Assembly: GCF_030272615.1 (NCBI RefSeq) | Contig: NC_081413.1 | Coordinates: 335,648,302-335,712,301, forward strand | Direction of reading: 5' to 3' | From: Cryptomeria japonica | Taxonomy: Eukaryota; Streptophyta; Pinopsida; Cupressales; Cupressaceae | DNA: 64,000 bases | Shown: one piece after another, positions 35,738 through 48,502 of the stretch | Position numbering within the stretch: position 1 is the stretch's first letter | Layout of the letters: every line of letters begins with the position of its first letter | Translations under genes and position numbers: made by a program | Notes under the pieces: generated by a model | Told to the model about the DNA's origin: nothing | Seen by the model: the letters and a program-made list of their open reading frames with translations, nothing else | The model's database searches: none

Positions 35738-37273
35738 TGTTGGCATTATGTGAACTGGTATGTGGACATAATGACATTGTATGTTGTCATTGATGTCAAT
35801 ATGTTGAAGAGGTATGAACTGGCATATGTGAGAACCGGTATAACGTTGTGAATCGACATTTGTGCCAAAGTGAAGCGGTGTGCTTGTTCAAGGTGAACTG
35901 GCATATGGTTACAGGAACCGGCACATGGAAGCGTTGTATGACTACCGGTTGGTAGTCTCAACTTCAAGGTTTCTGGTTGAAGTGCTTGAAGCTTGTATGG
36001 CTCAACCGGTGATCTTTGTGTAATGAGTAAGTAGTATAACAAAGAATAGATCATGTTGCCACGTCAGCCTTGTGCGCGTGAAGGATCTTGCATGAAGAAG
36101 ACTATCCCTATCTACCTCGGGAATGTGTGAAGTTTGTAAACGATGAAAACGCGTGATGGATTATCAGCCGCCATGAAATCGGTGTATAATAAACAATGGA
36201 GAATGTCTTGAGATTTATTCAAGATCTGCTACATTTAATACAGTATGATCAATGGTTAGGATTGAACTGTTTGAATTCCTTAACCTAATAGGTCTAGGGT
36301 TTAGGGTTTATGCTACTGACCTGTCTATTGTCCTATAAGGTCAATGTTGTGATTCTTTTAGAGGTTGTTGGCAAAAGTTGTGTGTGAGTATCCAAGAGAA
36401 GGGATACGAGATCCTTGCCAGACCAGAGGAGAGAAGTGATACCTGCAGAGTATAAGTGCAGAAGGTGAAGAGGAGCTTAAGAGGATCTACATTGGCATTA
36501 AGTGTTGTTACTAGATCATTGTAATACCTATTGATCTCTAACCACCTCAACAGTTGGAAAATCCCCTAATAGGGTAGCCTTAACCAACTTGTTGTAAATC
36601 CCTTAACAGGGTAACTCAAAGTTATTGAGATTTGGAAAGCTAGAGAGCTCTCGAAATCCTTTAGCTATTAAGTTCTTGAAATCCTCTAACAAGGTACCCT
36701 TAACAGGGTTTAACCCTTGACCGGGTATTGTAGCCATCCCTTAACTGGGTTATCTCTAACAAGATCGGTTCCTAGCAGAACCTTTTGTAATGTCTTTAAC
36801 AGGACAAGGCTTCTAACAGAGTGAACTTCCAAAGAGTTCAACAACAAGCTTGTGGGTATTCATCCCCACCGTGGTTTTTCCCAGTTGGGTTTCCATGTGA
36901 AAAGTATGTGTGTCATATGTGATGCTTTGTTATTGCCTGTTAAGCATATGATGGTTCTGTGTTTTATGCCTGTCAATAAAACATGTTGAACTAGCTATTG
37001 TGAAGATATGATGATAGATTACCTGTTCATGCTTAAGGGTGAAATGGTAGTGTAGTTTTGAGTTGAGTGGAAAACTCAGTGAGTAACCGGTTTATGATTG
37101 TTTTAGTTGTTCTGAGTTTTACCAGTTGCACTCTATTTCAAATCGGTGTCACTGTTTGCCAGTCATTTGGAGTAATTGTTGTTGAACCGGTTTAGGTCTG
37201 TATTTTGTCTATTCTGATTCACCCCCCTCTCTCAGTACCGGTTTGTTACTATTCATTCATCATTGAGTTATCA
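35738..37273 (+). mobile_element. E3: 3' LTR, complete
   Basis: It starts TGTTGGCATTATGTGAACTG and ends CATTGAGTTATCA, 1536 bases. It contains the iterated CCCTTAACAGGGTA-type motifs (36562-36830), the TGGTTTTTCCCAGTTGGG block (36871-36888) and CACCCCCCTCTCTCAGTACC near the end. A TATA-like CCTATAAGGTC lies near 36333. The right flank is simple-repeat DNA, like the left flank of E3. Confidence 0.92.
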
Positions 37274-37520
37274 ATATATATATATACACACACATACACA
37301 CACACACAAACACACACATGTATCTATCTATGTATGTATGTGTGTGTTTATACACACACACATATACACATATATATATGCATATAAATATACACAAACA
37401 TATACATATACATATACATATGTATGTGTGTGTATACACACACATATATACACATATACATATGCATATAAATATACACAAATATATACATATATGTGTG
37501 TGTGTGTGTGTATATACATA
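37274..37520. repeat. Compound simple repeat (TA/CA, CATA, TATG)
   Basis: ATATATATATACACACACATA and related tetra- and hexamer runs fill this stretch, which directly follows the E3 3' LTR. Open frames here are repeat artefacts. It resembles the tract at 16684-17535 on the other side of E3. Confidence 0.95.
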
Positions 37521-37712
37521 TGAGAATCCAATTAACCTGTGACTGCTACAAATGGTGTTGTAGGATATCCACAGGAAAGAGAGACATAGACATCTAAAAA
37601 TATAAAGTGTAGAGGATGGACCTCATGCTAGTTGACAGATAAGATAGCTGGATGCAGACATATTCTGAAAAGAAATATAAAATAAGAGATTTTGAATATA
37701 AAATATGAATAT
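37521..37712. repeat. Partial copy of the foldback element (one arm)
   Basis: From CATATGAGAATCCAATTAAC to AAAATATGAATATG the sequence matches 48518-48711, the left arm of the foldback element, base by base with moderate divergence. The copy stops at the simple repeat on its left. On its right it gives way to TATTGGGTAGTAAGTTG, just before the E5 5' LTR. Confidence 0.88.
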
Positions 37713-37734
37713 GTATTGGGTAGTAAGTTGTCTT

Positions 37735-38716
37735 TGTATACACCTAAAAATGGTCTGAAGATAATTAATTAAATAAGCAATTATTTAATTAATCCCCCTT
37801 CCTAATTTAATTGAATTCATTAAGCAATTTGATTAAATTCCCCCTTTCATCTACTTATTAATAAAATCTAAGGATTTATTTAATAGTTTCATTTCAATAG
37901 TCCCCTTTGATTAATTAATTCAAATTAATTAATCCTCCCCCCACTTCAATTAATTATTTGAATCCCCTAATTAATTAAAACAAATCAATTTATGAGTTGT
38001 TGAGAATTAATTAGTCTTTTCCTATTATTTGAATTTTTAAATTCGAATTACCTACATGCCTCGTAACTTCTAACCACCCATCCTAACCATCCCTCTAACC
38101 TAACCCATTCCACGTAACCTTGGGTTTGCCTAACCCTATCCTATCTTGCACATCCTAACCTCCTATGGGGTGGATATTTTCTTCTTGAGACACATGGCAC
38201 TTTGGCCACATGTCTCCTCTCTTGGACACTTGCCATTTTATGAGAAAATCTCCTTGACACTTGTCACCACACAGATGACAAGTGTCTCTTCCTCCAATTT
38301 CTTCTCCAACCTCCTCCAATTTCACCCTTGATATCTTCAGACTCAATCTTGACCGTTGATTCCTGCCACCTCACCCCTATCCTTGGAAATCCTATAAATA
38401 TCCCCCATTTTGGAGAAATAAGGATCCCATCTCATTTTCATCTTATGCATTGTTACTATAGGCATATCCATTCTAGCATATCATTTGAGCATTGTTTATT
38501 ATAGGAAATTGCATCTTAGATCTAGTTTAATTTGATCATTTTCTAGCATAATTGTTGAATCGTGTAGCTTAATAAATCTCTTTTCTAGCTTAATTGCATC
38601 ATCATCATAGCTTAAATAATGCATATCATTAGCTTAATTAGTCTCTTGGATCAATCTAGCATAATCTATCTCATCTTTTCATATCATTCTCATTTCAAAT
38701 CCTCCATCTAGGTGTA
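37735..38716 (+). mobile_element. E5: 5' LTR of Ty3/gypsy Tat-type element
   Basis: It starts TGTATACACCTAAAAATGG and matches 47334-48316 up to ATCTAGGTGTAG. It is rich in TTAATTAATT words. A TATA box, TATAAATA, lies at 38393-38400 within CCTATAAATATCCCCCATTT. After GTGTAG the two LTR copies diverge at once, and no TG...CA end is seen, so the true LTR end (with the PBS) seems to have been deleted here. Confidence 0.88.
38393..38400 (+). promoter_or_regulatory. E5 LTR TATA box
   Basis: TATAAATA is conserved at the same place in both E5 LTRs (second copy at 47992-47999), followed by CCCCCATTTTGGAG. It is the likely promoter of the element. The transcription start would be about 30 bases downstream. 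Confidence 0.65.
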
Positions 38717-40207
38717 GAAATTCTGAATACTGTTCAACCCATTGAAGATACAAGAAGGACTAGAGATGAAACAAGAAGAGATCTAGATCCCCCTAGAATA
38801 CAAAATCATGGTTATGCAAGAACAAATTATGTTGATAATCCTATCACAACTCTCACGCAACAACTACAAACACCACAAACAAAAATTCAAGATATGCAAA
38901 GAGGAAATGTTAGAAGATACCCACTTCAAGAAATCTGTCCTTATCCATTCGACAAAAATCTAAACATGATATCATTTCCTATAGTTTTTGAAACTCCTAG
39001 ATACAAAAAATATGATGGAAGCGCTGACCCTCAAGATCATATATGAAAATTTTGCACAATGAGTATGGAGTTTGCACATGAGGATACCTACTTAATGAGA
39101 TTATTTCTGAAAAGCTTAACTCGACTAGCTATGGAATGGTTCTCCAAACTTCCACTTAGAATCCGATCATTCTCGGAATTGGTGGATAAGTTTGTTTCAC
39201 AATACTCTTACAACATACAACATGAAGTAACAATGCTAGACCTATGTAAAACCAAACAAAAGAGTGGAGAACCTTTCATGACATTTTTACAATGATGGAG
39301 ACGGTTAGCTTCGCGGTATCAATGTACAGTGCCAGAGTATGAAAAAATGGACATATTCATCGAAAACTTAAATGATGAAATGAGTTATTATTTAAAAATG
39401 CAAAGAAATCAAAGTTTCAGAAAGATGATTGATGATGGAATCAGAATGGAGGAAGCCATGATAAAGAAAGGTGAGTTGAAAATATACAAAGACGGAGTTC
39501 ATCCTCCTTACAACAATAACAACAATCACAATGATAAGCCAAATGTTTGGAATAGAAATCGTAATGTCATCAATGATGGAATAGTGGATAAAAATGATGT
39601 GAAACCAAAGCAACCGGTTTTTTATTTATCCATTTACTCAGCAGCGGCTCAACAAAGCAATCATCACCAAAAAGCAACTATCAAAAATTTCTTTCGAAGG
39701 AAATTTAAAAACATTGGTGAACCCCTTGGGTCAACACTAAAGACACTTCTCACAAACAAATTGATCACTTTACCAGAAGAAAGGAACTACAAACCTCAAG
39801 TAAAACCACCTTGGTGGAATGATAACCATTATTGCCATTTTCATCAAAACAAGGGACATCACACAAATACTTGTCAGTGATTGAAACATGTCATCCAAGA
39901 TTTGATTGATAATGGAGTAATAATAGTGGATGGACATACAACAAATGAATCTCATACAGCTTTTAAAACTCCACTTCCAAACTATGAGAAAGGTGAATCA
40001 TCAACAACAAATAATGGTAAGGGTAAAGCGAAGGTAAACTATGCTCATACATATGATATTATGGTAAAAGTGATTATAGTTAAAGAAAAGAAAAATCAAG
40101 AACCCGCTCATCCTATCACAAGAATCAAAGCTAAAGTTGTTTTGCAGGGTCCTACGAAAAACACATCATCCACTACCAAACAATACAATCTAGTGGATCA
40201 ATTATAG
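38717..40207 (+). pseudogene. E5: Tat-type gag, N-terminus missing
   Basis: The frame is open directly from the LTR: EILNTVQPIEDTRRTRDETR. Gag core blocks follow: PRYKKYDGSADPQDHI, then MRLFLKSLTRLAMEWFSKLP, the classic retrotrans_gag region, and RKMIDDGIRMEEAMIKKGEL. A zinc-binding motif CHFHQNKGHHTNTC, of the Tat type, lies near 39835-39876. Stops at 39044 (TGA), 39293 (TGA) and 39878 (TGA) interrupt one continuous frame. There is no start codon and no PBS between LTR and gag, which implies a deletion. Gag would package the RNA into particles. Confidence 0.88.
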
Positions 40208-40429
40208 AAAACACCCACCCAAATATCCATCTTAGAACTTTTAAAGCATTCACCTGCACACAAAGAAATTCTTGAATGAGCAATAGTAGACACCACAGTG
40301 TCTAAAGATCTTGATATCAATCAATTCCAAACCATGGTGGGACACCTCACAACCCCTCACTACTTATCATTCACTGAAGAAGATGAGATGTCCCTGCAAC
40401 ATCCCCATAATGCTCCCTTGCATATCAAA

Positions 40430-40771
40430 GTCATCATTCATAAGATGTGAGTTAAATGCGTCTTAATAGATGGAGGAGCTGGTTCAAATATTTGCTCTTT
40501 GAGTCTAGTCTGTGCTTTGGGTTATTCAGAAGATGCAGTTGATCCCCAGAAAAAGATCACCATAAAATCCTATGATGAAGAAGAGCGTTCCTCTAAAGGA
40601 ATTATGATGTTACCCATCAGAGTGGGACCTTTGCAGAAAGACACAGCATGCCAAGTTATAGACTTAGATTTATCATATAACATACTCTTTAGGAGACCTT
40701 GGATACATGAAATACAAGTTGTGCCATCAACATATCATCAGTGCTTGAAGTTTCTGTATAATGGGCAATAA
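40430..40771 (+). pseudogene. E5: aspartic protease
   Basis: The frame continues from gag: KCVLIDGGAGSNICSLSLVC carries the catalytic Asp in the DGGAG form used by Tat elements. IDLDLSYNILFRRPWIH, the Tat end motif (usually LGRPWIH), follows. A TGA just before the active site (40448) interrupts it. The protease would cut the polyprotein. Confidence 0.85.
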
Positions 40772-42239
40772 ATCATGATCTCAGTGGATTCAAATCCATT
40801 TCAGTATTGTAGTAATCTCAAACCAGCTCAAGAAGTCATTGTTCCTCATAATAGGGAGGCATCATCTTCAAACACACAATCCAAGGAACAATCATTTGCC
40901 TCTATTTTGTCAAGTATGGAAAAACAAATGCAGCTAAGAGATAGAGGGAACGAAGAATATTCAATATCACAATTACCACTTTCTCCTAAATCCTTTGGAA
41001 AACCATCAAACTCTAAACAACAAACAATTGTAAAACATCTTTTGATATTTGATGGAGCATTTGTTAGTGCTGGAACTTTATCAGAGGAAACAAAAGGTAA
41101 AGATGTGCTACAGTGGCTATAAAAGGATGAAGAAGTTCAACAAAAGATCAAAAATATCTGCATACCTATAGAAAAGTATGGAAAAGGATTTAACATCCTC
41201 ATAAAGATGGGATACACTAGAACAGGTCCTATAGGGAAAAGAAAAGAAGGTATATCAGAACCTATCCAACCTTACACTCAATAGGATAAAGACAAAACAA
41301 GATAGGGGTATGGACAAGTTACTTTACCAGAAGACACATCTTTTAGTCAACAACAAGAGGAATATGAAAATAGACAAGAACAATTAGCAATTGAAAGAGA
41401 AGAAACATCATCTAAGCAACAAACACAAGCAAACATGAAATGGGAAAAGAAGCAAGCTTCAAATCAACAAGAGAAACAAACTAAAAGAACCTCTCAAGCA
41501 ACATTAAATCTCAATCAAAACAAGAAAGAAGCTAATACTAATCCAGGAGAGCTCATAGAAAAGTTGACAAAACTCAATCTCAGTCCTGAAGAGGTTGAAT
41601 ATGAAAGAATAAAAGATATAACAAGAAAAGTTGAAGAAACAAATCAAATACTATATGAACAAATCTATAGATTGTAGGCTGCAATTGTTACAAATTCTAA
41701 TGAATGGGAATGGGATTCTTATCACTCTAAAGAATCAGCTAAAGAAAATTTCTTTGAAGGAGATGTAGGAGTCGGTGTAGTTCACACGTATACAGGGCAA
41801 TTGTTAGGAACTAGTTCACTTGAATCAGAATCACATTCGGCTGACTTGGACTTAATTGAGGATGATCAGGAACTTCTTGTGCGAGGTCATTCTGATGTGA
41901 GTACCATTCTAGACATTGACATACATTTAAAACTTTGATATATCCATCATGACTCTTGATACTTTCGAAACATCTCAACCCAATGACCCCCTACCTCTAA
42001 TCCACCCCAAACTTATTGATTGGGAAAATGAAGGACATACTACCATTGATACCTTTCCAAATGACCATGCCATATCTATATATCTTAATGCAATCAAACC
42101 CGCAACAACTCTCACCAGGAATTTCAGCAATGCATCTTCCAGTAAAGTGGGTGCTAAATCTCCTAGTCGCAAAAAGAAAAATAAAGAAAACAATATCAGG
42201 TCTAATGCTGAAAACTATTTCTTGGCAACATTAGATTAG
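40772..42239 (+). pseudogene. E5: protease-RT spacer, low complexity
   Basis: The frame of the protease continues with stops (41120, 41282, 41305, 41675) through a region rich in K, Q and E, such as EREETSSKQQTQ and KLTKLNLSPEEVEYERIKD. A frameshift between 41900 and 41950 moves to the RT frame (MTLDTFETSQPNDPLPL). A spacer of this kind is normal in Tat polyproteins, and I see no domain in it. Confidence 0.7.
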
Positions 42240-44230
42240 GAAAAAGTAAAAAGAAAGGACGCATCTAATAGTGAAAACCTCCTCAAGGCACCGAAATGTG
42301 GGAGATTTGACACTTTACCTGCACACTATCAAGAAAGGTCATCAATTTTGATCGAACCAATAGAGGCAGTTAACATTGGAACAACAGAGCAACCAAAGAT
42401 CCTACATCTAGCCACTTCTCTATCAGAAGAAGAAATGCAACAATATATAGAATTCTTCAAGCGATGGCAAATCAATTTCACTTGGTCATATGCAGACATG
42501 CCAGGGTTAGATCCAAGGCTTATTATGCATCACTTGAATGTCAGTCCTGGAGCTAAACTAGTCAAACAGAAGTTAAGGAAAATGCATCCACATACTGCTC
42601 TCCTGGTCAAAGCAAAACTAAAGAAATTATTGGATGTAGGATTCATCAGACCTATAGCATATCCTCAATGGGTATCCAACATCGTTCCTATTTCAAAACT
42701 AGATAAAAGCATCCGAATATGCACAGACTACAAAGATCTTAATAACACATGTCCAAAGGATGACTTTCCTTTGCCTAACATTGACATCATTGTAGATTTA
42801 ACTGTTGGACACTCCATGTTTTCTCTAATGGATGGTTTCTCCAGATATAATCAGATTAAAATAGCACCTGAAGATCAAGAAAAGACAACTTTTACATGCC
42901 CATGGGGTACTTTATGCCAGAACGTCGTGCCTTTTGGCCTAAAGAACGCAGGTGCTACATATCAGAGAGCTATGACAATAATATTCCATGACATGATGCA
43001 TACATTCATGGAAGAATATGTGGATGACATCTTGGCAAAATCATACAATAGAGAAGACCATATGGGAATACTAGAAAATATCTCTGACATGTTAGAACAA
43101 TATAAGCTACGACTCAATCCTAAGAAATGTGCCTTTGGTGTCACTTCAGGCAAGCTATTGGGATACATTGTTTCAGTTAGAGGTATCGAAGTAGATCCAA
43201 ATAAGGTAAAAGCAATCATGGAAATGGCATCTCCCAAGAATATAAGCCAGCTAAGATCACTCCAAGGAAGACTACAGTCAATCAGAATATTTGTTGCTCA
43301 ACTAGCAGATAAATGTCAGCCATTTACCCATCTATTGCATAAAAATGTTCATTTCAAATGGGACCATCAATGTGAAGGTGCATTTAACAAGATCAAGACA
43401 TATCTCATGCAACCACCTGTTCTAATGTCACCAATTCTAGGAAAGTCGTTATTACTCTATGTATTGACCACTGAAGCATCATTAGGAGTTCTGCTTGCAC
43501 AACAGGATAATTAAGAAAAAGAACAAGCCATCTACTACATCAGCAGAACATTAGTGGGATACGAGATCAAATATTCTCCAATAGAAAAAGCATGTTTGGC
43601 AGTTGTTTTTGCTTCTCAAAAATTAAGACACTATCTATTATCTCACTCCATCAAGTTGATAGCTAAACTCGATCCAATGAAGTATTTACTCAGCAAGGCA
43701 ACATTAACAGGATGATTAGTAAAAAGGATCATGATCCTAAGTGAGTTTGATATTGAATATGTAGATAGAAAACCTATCAAGGGACAAGTCATTGCAGATC
43801 AACTAGCCGAGGCACCACTTCAAGATAATCATCCTTTGCAGATTGAATTTCTTGATGTTGATATCCTAACAGTCACAACAAAAACATGGCAATTATACTT
43901 TGATGGTTCATAAACACTACATGGATCAGGAGCAGGTATTCTATTTATCACACCACAATGTCATAGAATCCCAAAAGTATACAAATTAAGCTTTCCATGC
44001 ACCAACAACATAGCAGAAAATGAAGCTTTGGTTATAGGTATCAAAATGGCTATAGAATGGAACATTACACAACTTCAAGTCTTTGGAGACTCTCAGCTCA
44101 TTATCAATCAAATCAATGATGATTATCAAACAAAGGACAAAAAGTTAATGCCTTACAAAAAGATGGTTGATGACATCAAGAAATAATTTGTAGAAATAAC
44201 CTTCCAACAGATTCCAAGGAATGACAACAA
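42240..44230 (+). pseudogene. E5: reverse transcriptase and two RNase H domains
   Basis: An open stretch of 388 codons (42348-43514) contains QKLRKMHPHTALLVKAKLKK, then VGFIRPIAYPQWVSNIVPI, KDLNNTCPKDDFPLPNID, SLMDGFSRYNQI and the catalytic EEYVDDILAKS (43008-43040). The first RNase H follows: LLYVLTTEASLGVLLAQQDN, a TAA at 43512, then AIYYISRTLVGYEIKYSPIE. The second, archaeal-type RNase H has LYFDGS, GAGILFITPQ, AENEALVIGIKMAIEW and FGDSQLIINQI. The tandem RNase H pair is diagnostic of the Tat lineage of plant Ty3/gypsy. Only a few stops break it. Confidence 0.93.
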
Positions 44231-44243
44231 AGCAACAAACTCC

Positions 44244-45628
44244 ATGGCTACAATTGCTTCTCTAATTCAGACACAGGAAAATCAACAACGTTATGCATTT
44301 CTGGTAGAAGAGTTGTTTTACCCTGGTCATAATTGTCCTGATTCCCAAACTATCTGTCACCTTGTTGGGCATGATTCCTCCCGCTATGACCAAATTTGCA
44401 CATACCTGAAAGATAATATCCTCCCTCTTGACTTATCAAAAAATCAAAAGAGAAACTTTATTCGCCAATCCTCCCATTATACTCTCATCGCGGATACCTT
44501 TTTTAAACAAGGTCTAGACGGTACTCTTTTAAGATGTCTCAAACAAGAAGAGTCTGAGAAGTCCTTACATGAAGTCCATAATGAAATTTGTGGCACTCAT
44601 TCAAGTGGTCTTACCTTTTCTTAAAAACTCATACGCTTGGGCTATTATTGGCCGACTATGGAACAAGATTCTTTTCAGATAGCTAGAACATGTAAACAAT
44701 GTCAGATCCATGGGAATTTGATTCATGCAGCAGCACAAGAACTTCATGCTTTGGCAACATCTTGGCCTTTCTATCAATGGGGTCTTGATCTAGTAGGAAA
44801 AATAAATCTTTCTTCATCTAATGGTCATAAATTCATCCTTGTCGCTACAGATTCACAAAATAGATTGAGGCAGTACCTCTCACAAATATCACAAGAAAAC
44901 AAATTGCTGCATTTATCTTGAACTACATCATCTGTCGTTATGGAATACCCATGACCATTATCACTGGTAATGGGCGACTATTCAAGAATTAGGATGTACA
45001 AGAGCTATGTGAGAAATTCAAGATCCAACACAGATTTTCCACACCCTACTATCCACAAGGGAATGGGCAAGCAGAAGTATCAAACAAAACTATTCTAAAA
45101 ATCCTCTAAAAGACACTAAATGATGCTAGAAGAGATTGACATATTCAATTGAACCTTGCTCTATGGGCCTACCATATCAGTATCTGCACACCAATAGGTG
45201 CCACACCTTTCTCTCTTGTTTATGGATCATAATCAATACTACCAATAGAAGTAGAGATACCTTCTCTATGAATATCATTACAAGGTCTTATTCCAGATGA
45301 AGAACAACAAGTATCTAGACTGCAAGAGTTAGAATTGATCCATGAACGAAGATAAAATGCCTTTGAAAATTTAAAGGTATATCAACAAAGAATGTGTTAG
45401 AGTTATAATCATAGGGTCAAACCATGAATCTTTCAAGTTGGGGAACTAGTACTAAAGGAAAATCCACGCAATCAGGCAGACCGAGAAAAGAAAGGAAAGT
45501 TTGAACCAAACTGGTTAGGTCTGTTTGTGGTCACAATAGTATTTGGGTCAGGAGCATATCAACTATCAACATAGGACAAAGATCAGCTCGAAGAACCCAT
45601 CAATAGCATGCATCTGAAGATGTTTTAA
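44244..45628 (+). pseudogene. E5: integrase, frameshifted
   Basis: The zinc region reads YYWPTMEQDSFQIARTCKQC followed by QIH. The core follows with SWPFYQWGLDLVGKIN and KFILVATD. A frameshift near 44850 follows, after which the other frame gives IEAVPLTNI, then ICRYGIPMTIITGNG and STPYYPQGNGQAEVSNKT. The C-terminal Tat motif reads NWLGLFVVTIVFGSGAYQL and EEPINSMHLKMF, ending at 45628. Many TGA and TAG stops occur where the family has R, Q or W, for example SL*IS for SLRIS and KP*IF for RPRIF. Confidence 0.9.
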
Positions 45629-47318
45629 GTCTGAAAAAGCAGAAAAATCCTAAAAAATTGTGAAAAATCTAAAAAAAGTGAAAAAGCAAAAAAATCCCCA
45701 AAAAAAGTGAAAAGGTAGAAAAAAAAAAAGTGAAAAAAAAATCAAATATGAGAAAAAGTGCAATAAAAATAGATGGTGAAAACCTGGCAAACAGGCGCTA
45801 TCTGTCGGCTAGCTCTTCCATCTATTAGTTCATGCATCCTTCTGCTTCCATTCTTTTCCATCAATGCTGTTCATATGCATAATAAAAGCCTTTGTACATA
45901 TGTAGGCATCTTGAGTGGCTTCTTGGCATGGTTTGGATCATCGAGTATATCATAATGAATTTATTTCTAGGCTTGGGGTAAAATCCTGCACCCAACTGGG
46001 AGCAAAATTCTTGATCATTTTGAGCTTAATCAAATAGGTAGAACAACAGTTAGACAACTCTTATCGAGCAAAAAACTAAGACATATCCAACTTTGAACAT
46101 GAGATCAAATTATCAACCATCAAACTATCACAAAGTCAGTCTAAACACAAGGACGATATCTTTTGGATAATGATTTTAACATGATTGTTCAACTTTTCTA
46201 TCTTGATTTTTGCTATCATGATTTCTGAGTGACTCCAGGATGTCTTTGACTAGAGACACAAGGGAGGAACATGATATTTTTATTGTTTGTTGTTTGTAAA
46301 TTAATCATTAATATGTGCAAATTTATCTTAGGACATGATCATCGGGGTATCATCGAAGACATTTCCGATTTGCATATTGAAATGATTAATACTACCTGTT
46401 TTACACAAGCAACACTTAGGTGATCTTGGTTCAATTATACCTTGATGTTTGTGCTAACTTGCCATATCAAATCCAGGAAAGAAGTGCTTAGGTCATCATG
46501 GTTTAAGTATACCATCGATGTTTGCACTCACTTCCCACATTTTAAAAATCTCAATGATGACAAATTGCAATAACCTAGTGAGTGGTCCGGTCGTAGCTTT
46601 TCATTTAGCTTGCATTTCATTCTTGCATGGGATCCCGCATGCTCCTTTTATCCAAGGTTAAATATATCATAGGCATAATCAAGGTATCATCATAAGTGTA
46701 TACACAATCAAAGTAATGACTCATCTCTATCCAAATATTATCGACCCAGTGAAAATCTTATGATATCCCTACCAACAGAACCAACATCAGCATATCTAAA
46801 TCCTCCTGCAACTTGATATCAATAAACTTTCAGTTCTTTATCCAATCAATCTTACCAATTCTATCAATCGATCACATATCATCTATTTTGTCATGTCTTA
46901 TATAGGATGTATCTTTCCTGAAACCAGACGTTCTGATCATGTCTAATACAGGATATATCGTTCCTGAAACCAGATGCTTTGATCATCTTTGTCTTATACA
47001 GGAGGTGTCATTCCTGAAACCAAACTAAATCTCAATCTTATCAATCTAATCAATCAATCTTTATCAATAATCAAACATCATTGTGATCATAGAACTCGCA
47101 TTTTCATCAACCATAGTTGCAGACATCAAATCATTTCTAATCTGGATATCAATTTCCCAAAGATCCAAACACTCCAAAGATCAATTATCTCAATTGATCT
47201 CCTGAGGGGACATCATCATATCATAATTTAACAATCAATAGCTAGGGCATCCTATCAAACTAGTATCATTATCAAAATGAGATTTTTCTTTGAATCAACG
47301 TGTCATCACACCTCGCTT
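45629..47318 (+). other. E5: 3' untranslated region with post-integrase block and short repeats
   Basis: An A-rich AAAAAGTGAAAAA-type stretch (45645-45770) is followed by GAAAACCTGGCAAACAGG (45778-45795), both also present in E4. Further on there are two copies of a unit with CTTAGGTGATCTTGGTTCAA (46417 and 46489) and three copies of a unit with ACAGGATATATCGTTCCTGA (about 46895, 46945 and 46994). No gene is seen. Confidence 0.7.
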
Positions 47319-47333
47319 CAAAGAGGGGCAAAA
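47319..47333 (+). promoter_or_regulatory. E5 polypurine tract
   Basis: CAAAGAGGGGCAAAA directly precedes the 3' LTR start TGTATACACC. It matches the E4 tract almost base for base. Confidence 0.88.
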
Positions 47334-48316
47334 TGTATACACCCAAAAATGATCTGAAGATAATTAATTAAATAAACAATTATTTAATTAATCCCCCTTC
47401 CTAATTTAATTGAATTCATTAAGCATTTTGATTAAATTCCCCCTTTCATCTACTTATTAATAAAATCTAAGGATTTATTTAATAGGTTCATTTCAATAGT
47501 CCCCTTTGATTAATTAATTCAAATTAATTAATCCTCCCCCTACTTCAATTAATTCTTCTAATCCCCTAATTAATTAAAACAAATCAATTTATGAGTTGTT
47601 GAGAGTTAATTAGTCTTTTCCTATTATTTGAATTTTTAAATTCAAATTACCCACATGCCTCCTAACTTCTAGCCACCCAACCTAACCATTCCTCTAACTT
47701 AACCCATTCCACCTAACCTTGGGCTTGCCTAACCCTATCCTATCTTACACATCCTAACCTCCTATGGTGTGGATATTTTCTTCTTGAGACACATGGCACT
47801 TTGGCCACATGTCTCCTCTCTTGGACACTTGCCCTTTTATGAACAAATCTCCTTGACACTTGTCACCACAGAGATGACAAGTGTCTTTTCCTCCAAACTC
47901 TTCTCCAACCTCCTCCAATTTCACCCTTGATATCTCCAGACTCAATCTTGACTGTTGATTCCTTCCACCTCACCCTTGGCCTTGGAAATCCTATAAATAT
48001 CCCCCATTTTGGAGCAATAAGGATCCCATCTCATTTTCATCTTATACATTGTTACTATAGGCATGTCCATTCTAGCATATCATTTGAGCATTGTTTATTA
48101 TAGGAAATTGCATCTTAGATCTAGTTTAATTTTATCATTTTCTAGCATAATTGTTGAATCATGTAGCTTAATCAATCTCTTTTCTAGATTAATTGCATCA
48201 TCATCATAGCTTAAATCATGCATATCATTATCTTAATTAGTCTCTTGGATCAATCTAGCATAATCAATCTCATCTTTGCATATCATTCTGATTTCAAATC
48301 CTCCATCTAGGTGTAG
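47334..48316 (+). mobile_element. E5: 3' LTR
   Basis: It starts TGTATACACCCAAAAATGAT and is colinear with 37735-38716, including the TATA box at 47992-47999. Homology to the 5' copy ends at GGTGTAG (48316). The real LTR may continue into 48317-48502, which would be missing from the damaged 5' copy. Confidence 0.88.
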
Positions 48317-48502
48317 TCAAGTCACTGGGATTGCTTATACAGATCTAAGAGAAAATCCATACTCGCATCTCGTAGGAGGTGATAGATCGCTTTGTCATGG
48401 TTTTATCTTTCTTTTTCTTATGATTTGCTAACCATGCTTGTAATGATCTATTGAGTGTTTTGTGTTGCAGCTGTAGGTATCACACATCACAGAGCACGAT
48501 AG
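48317..48502. other. Stretch between E5 and the foldback element
   Basis: No gene is seen. It could be the remaining end of the E5 3' LTR, because the 5' copy lost its end together with the PBS, or it could be the flank. Confidence 0.4.
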
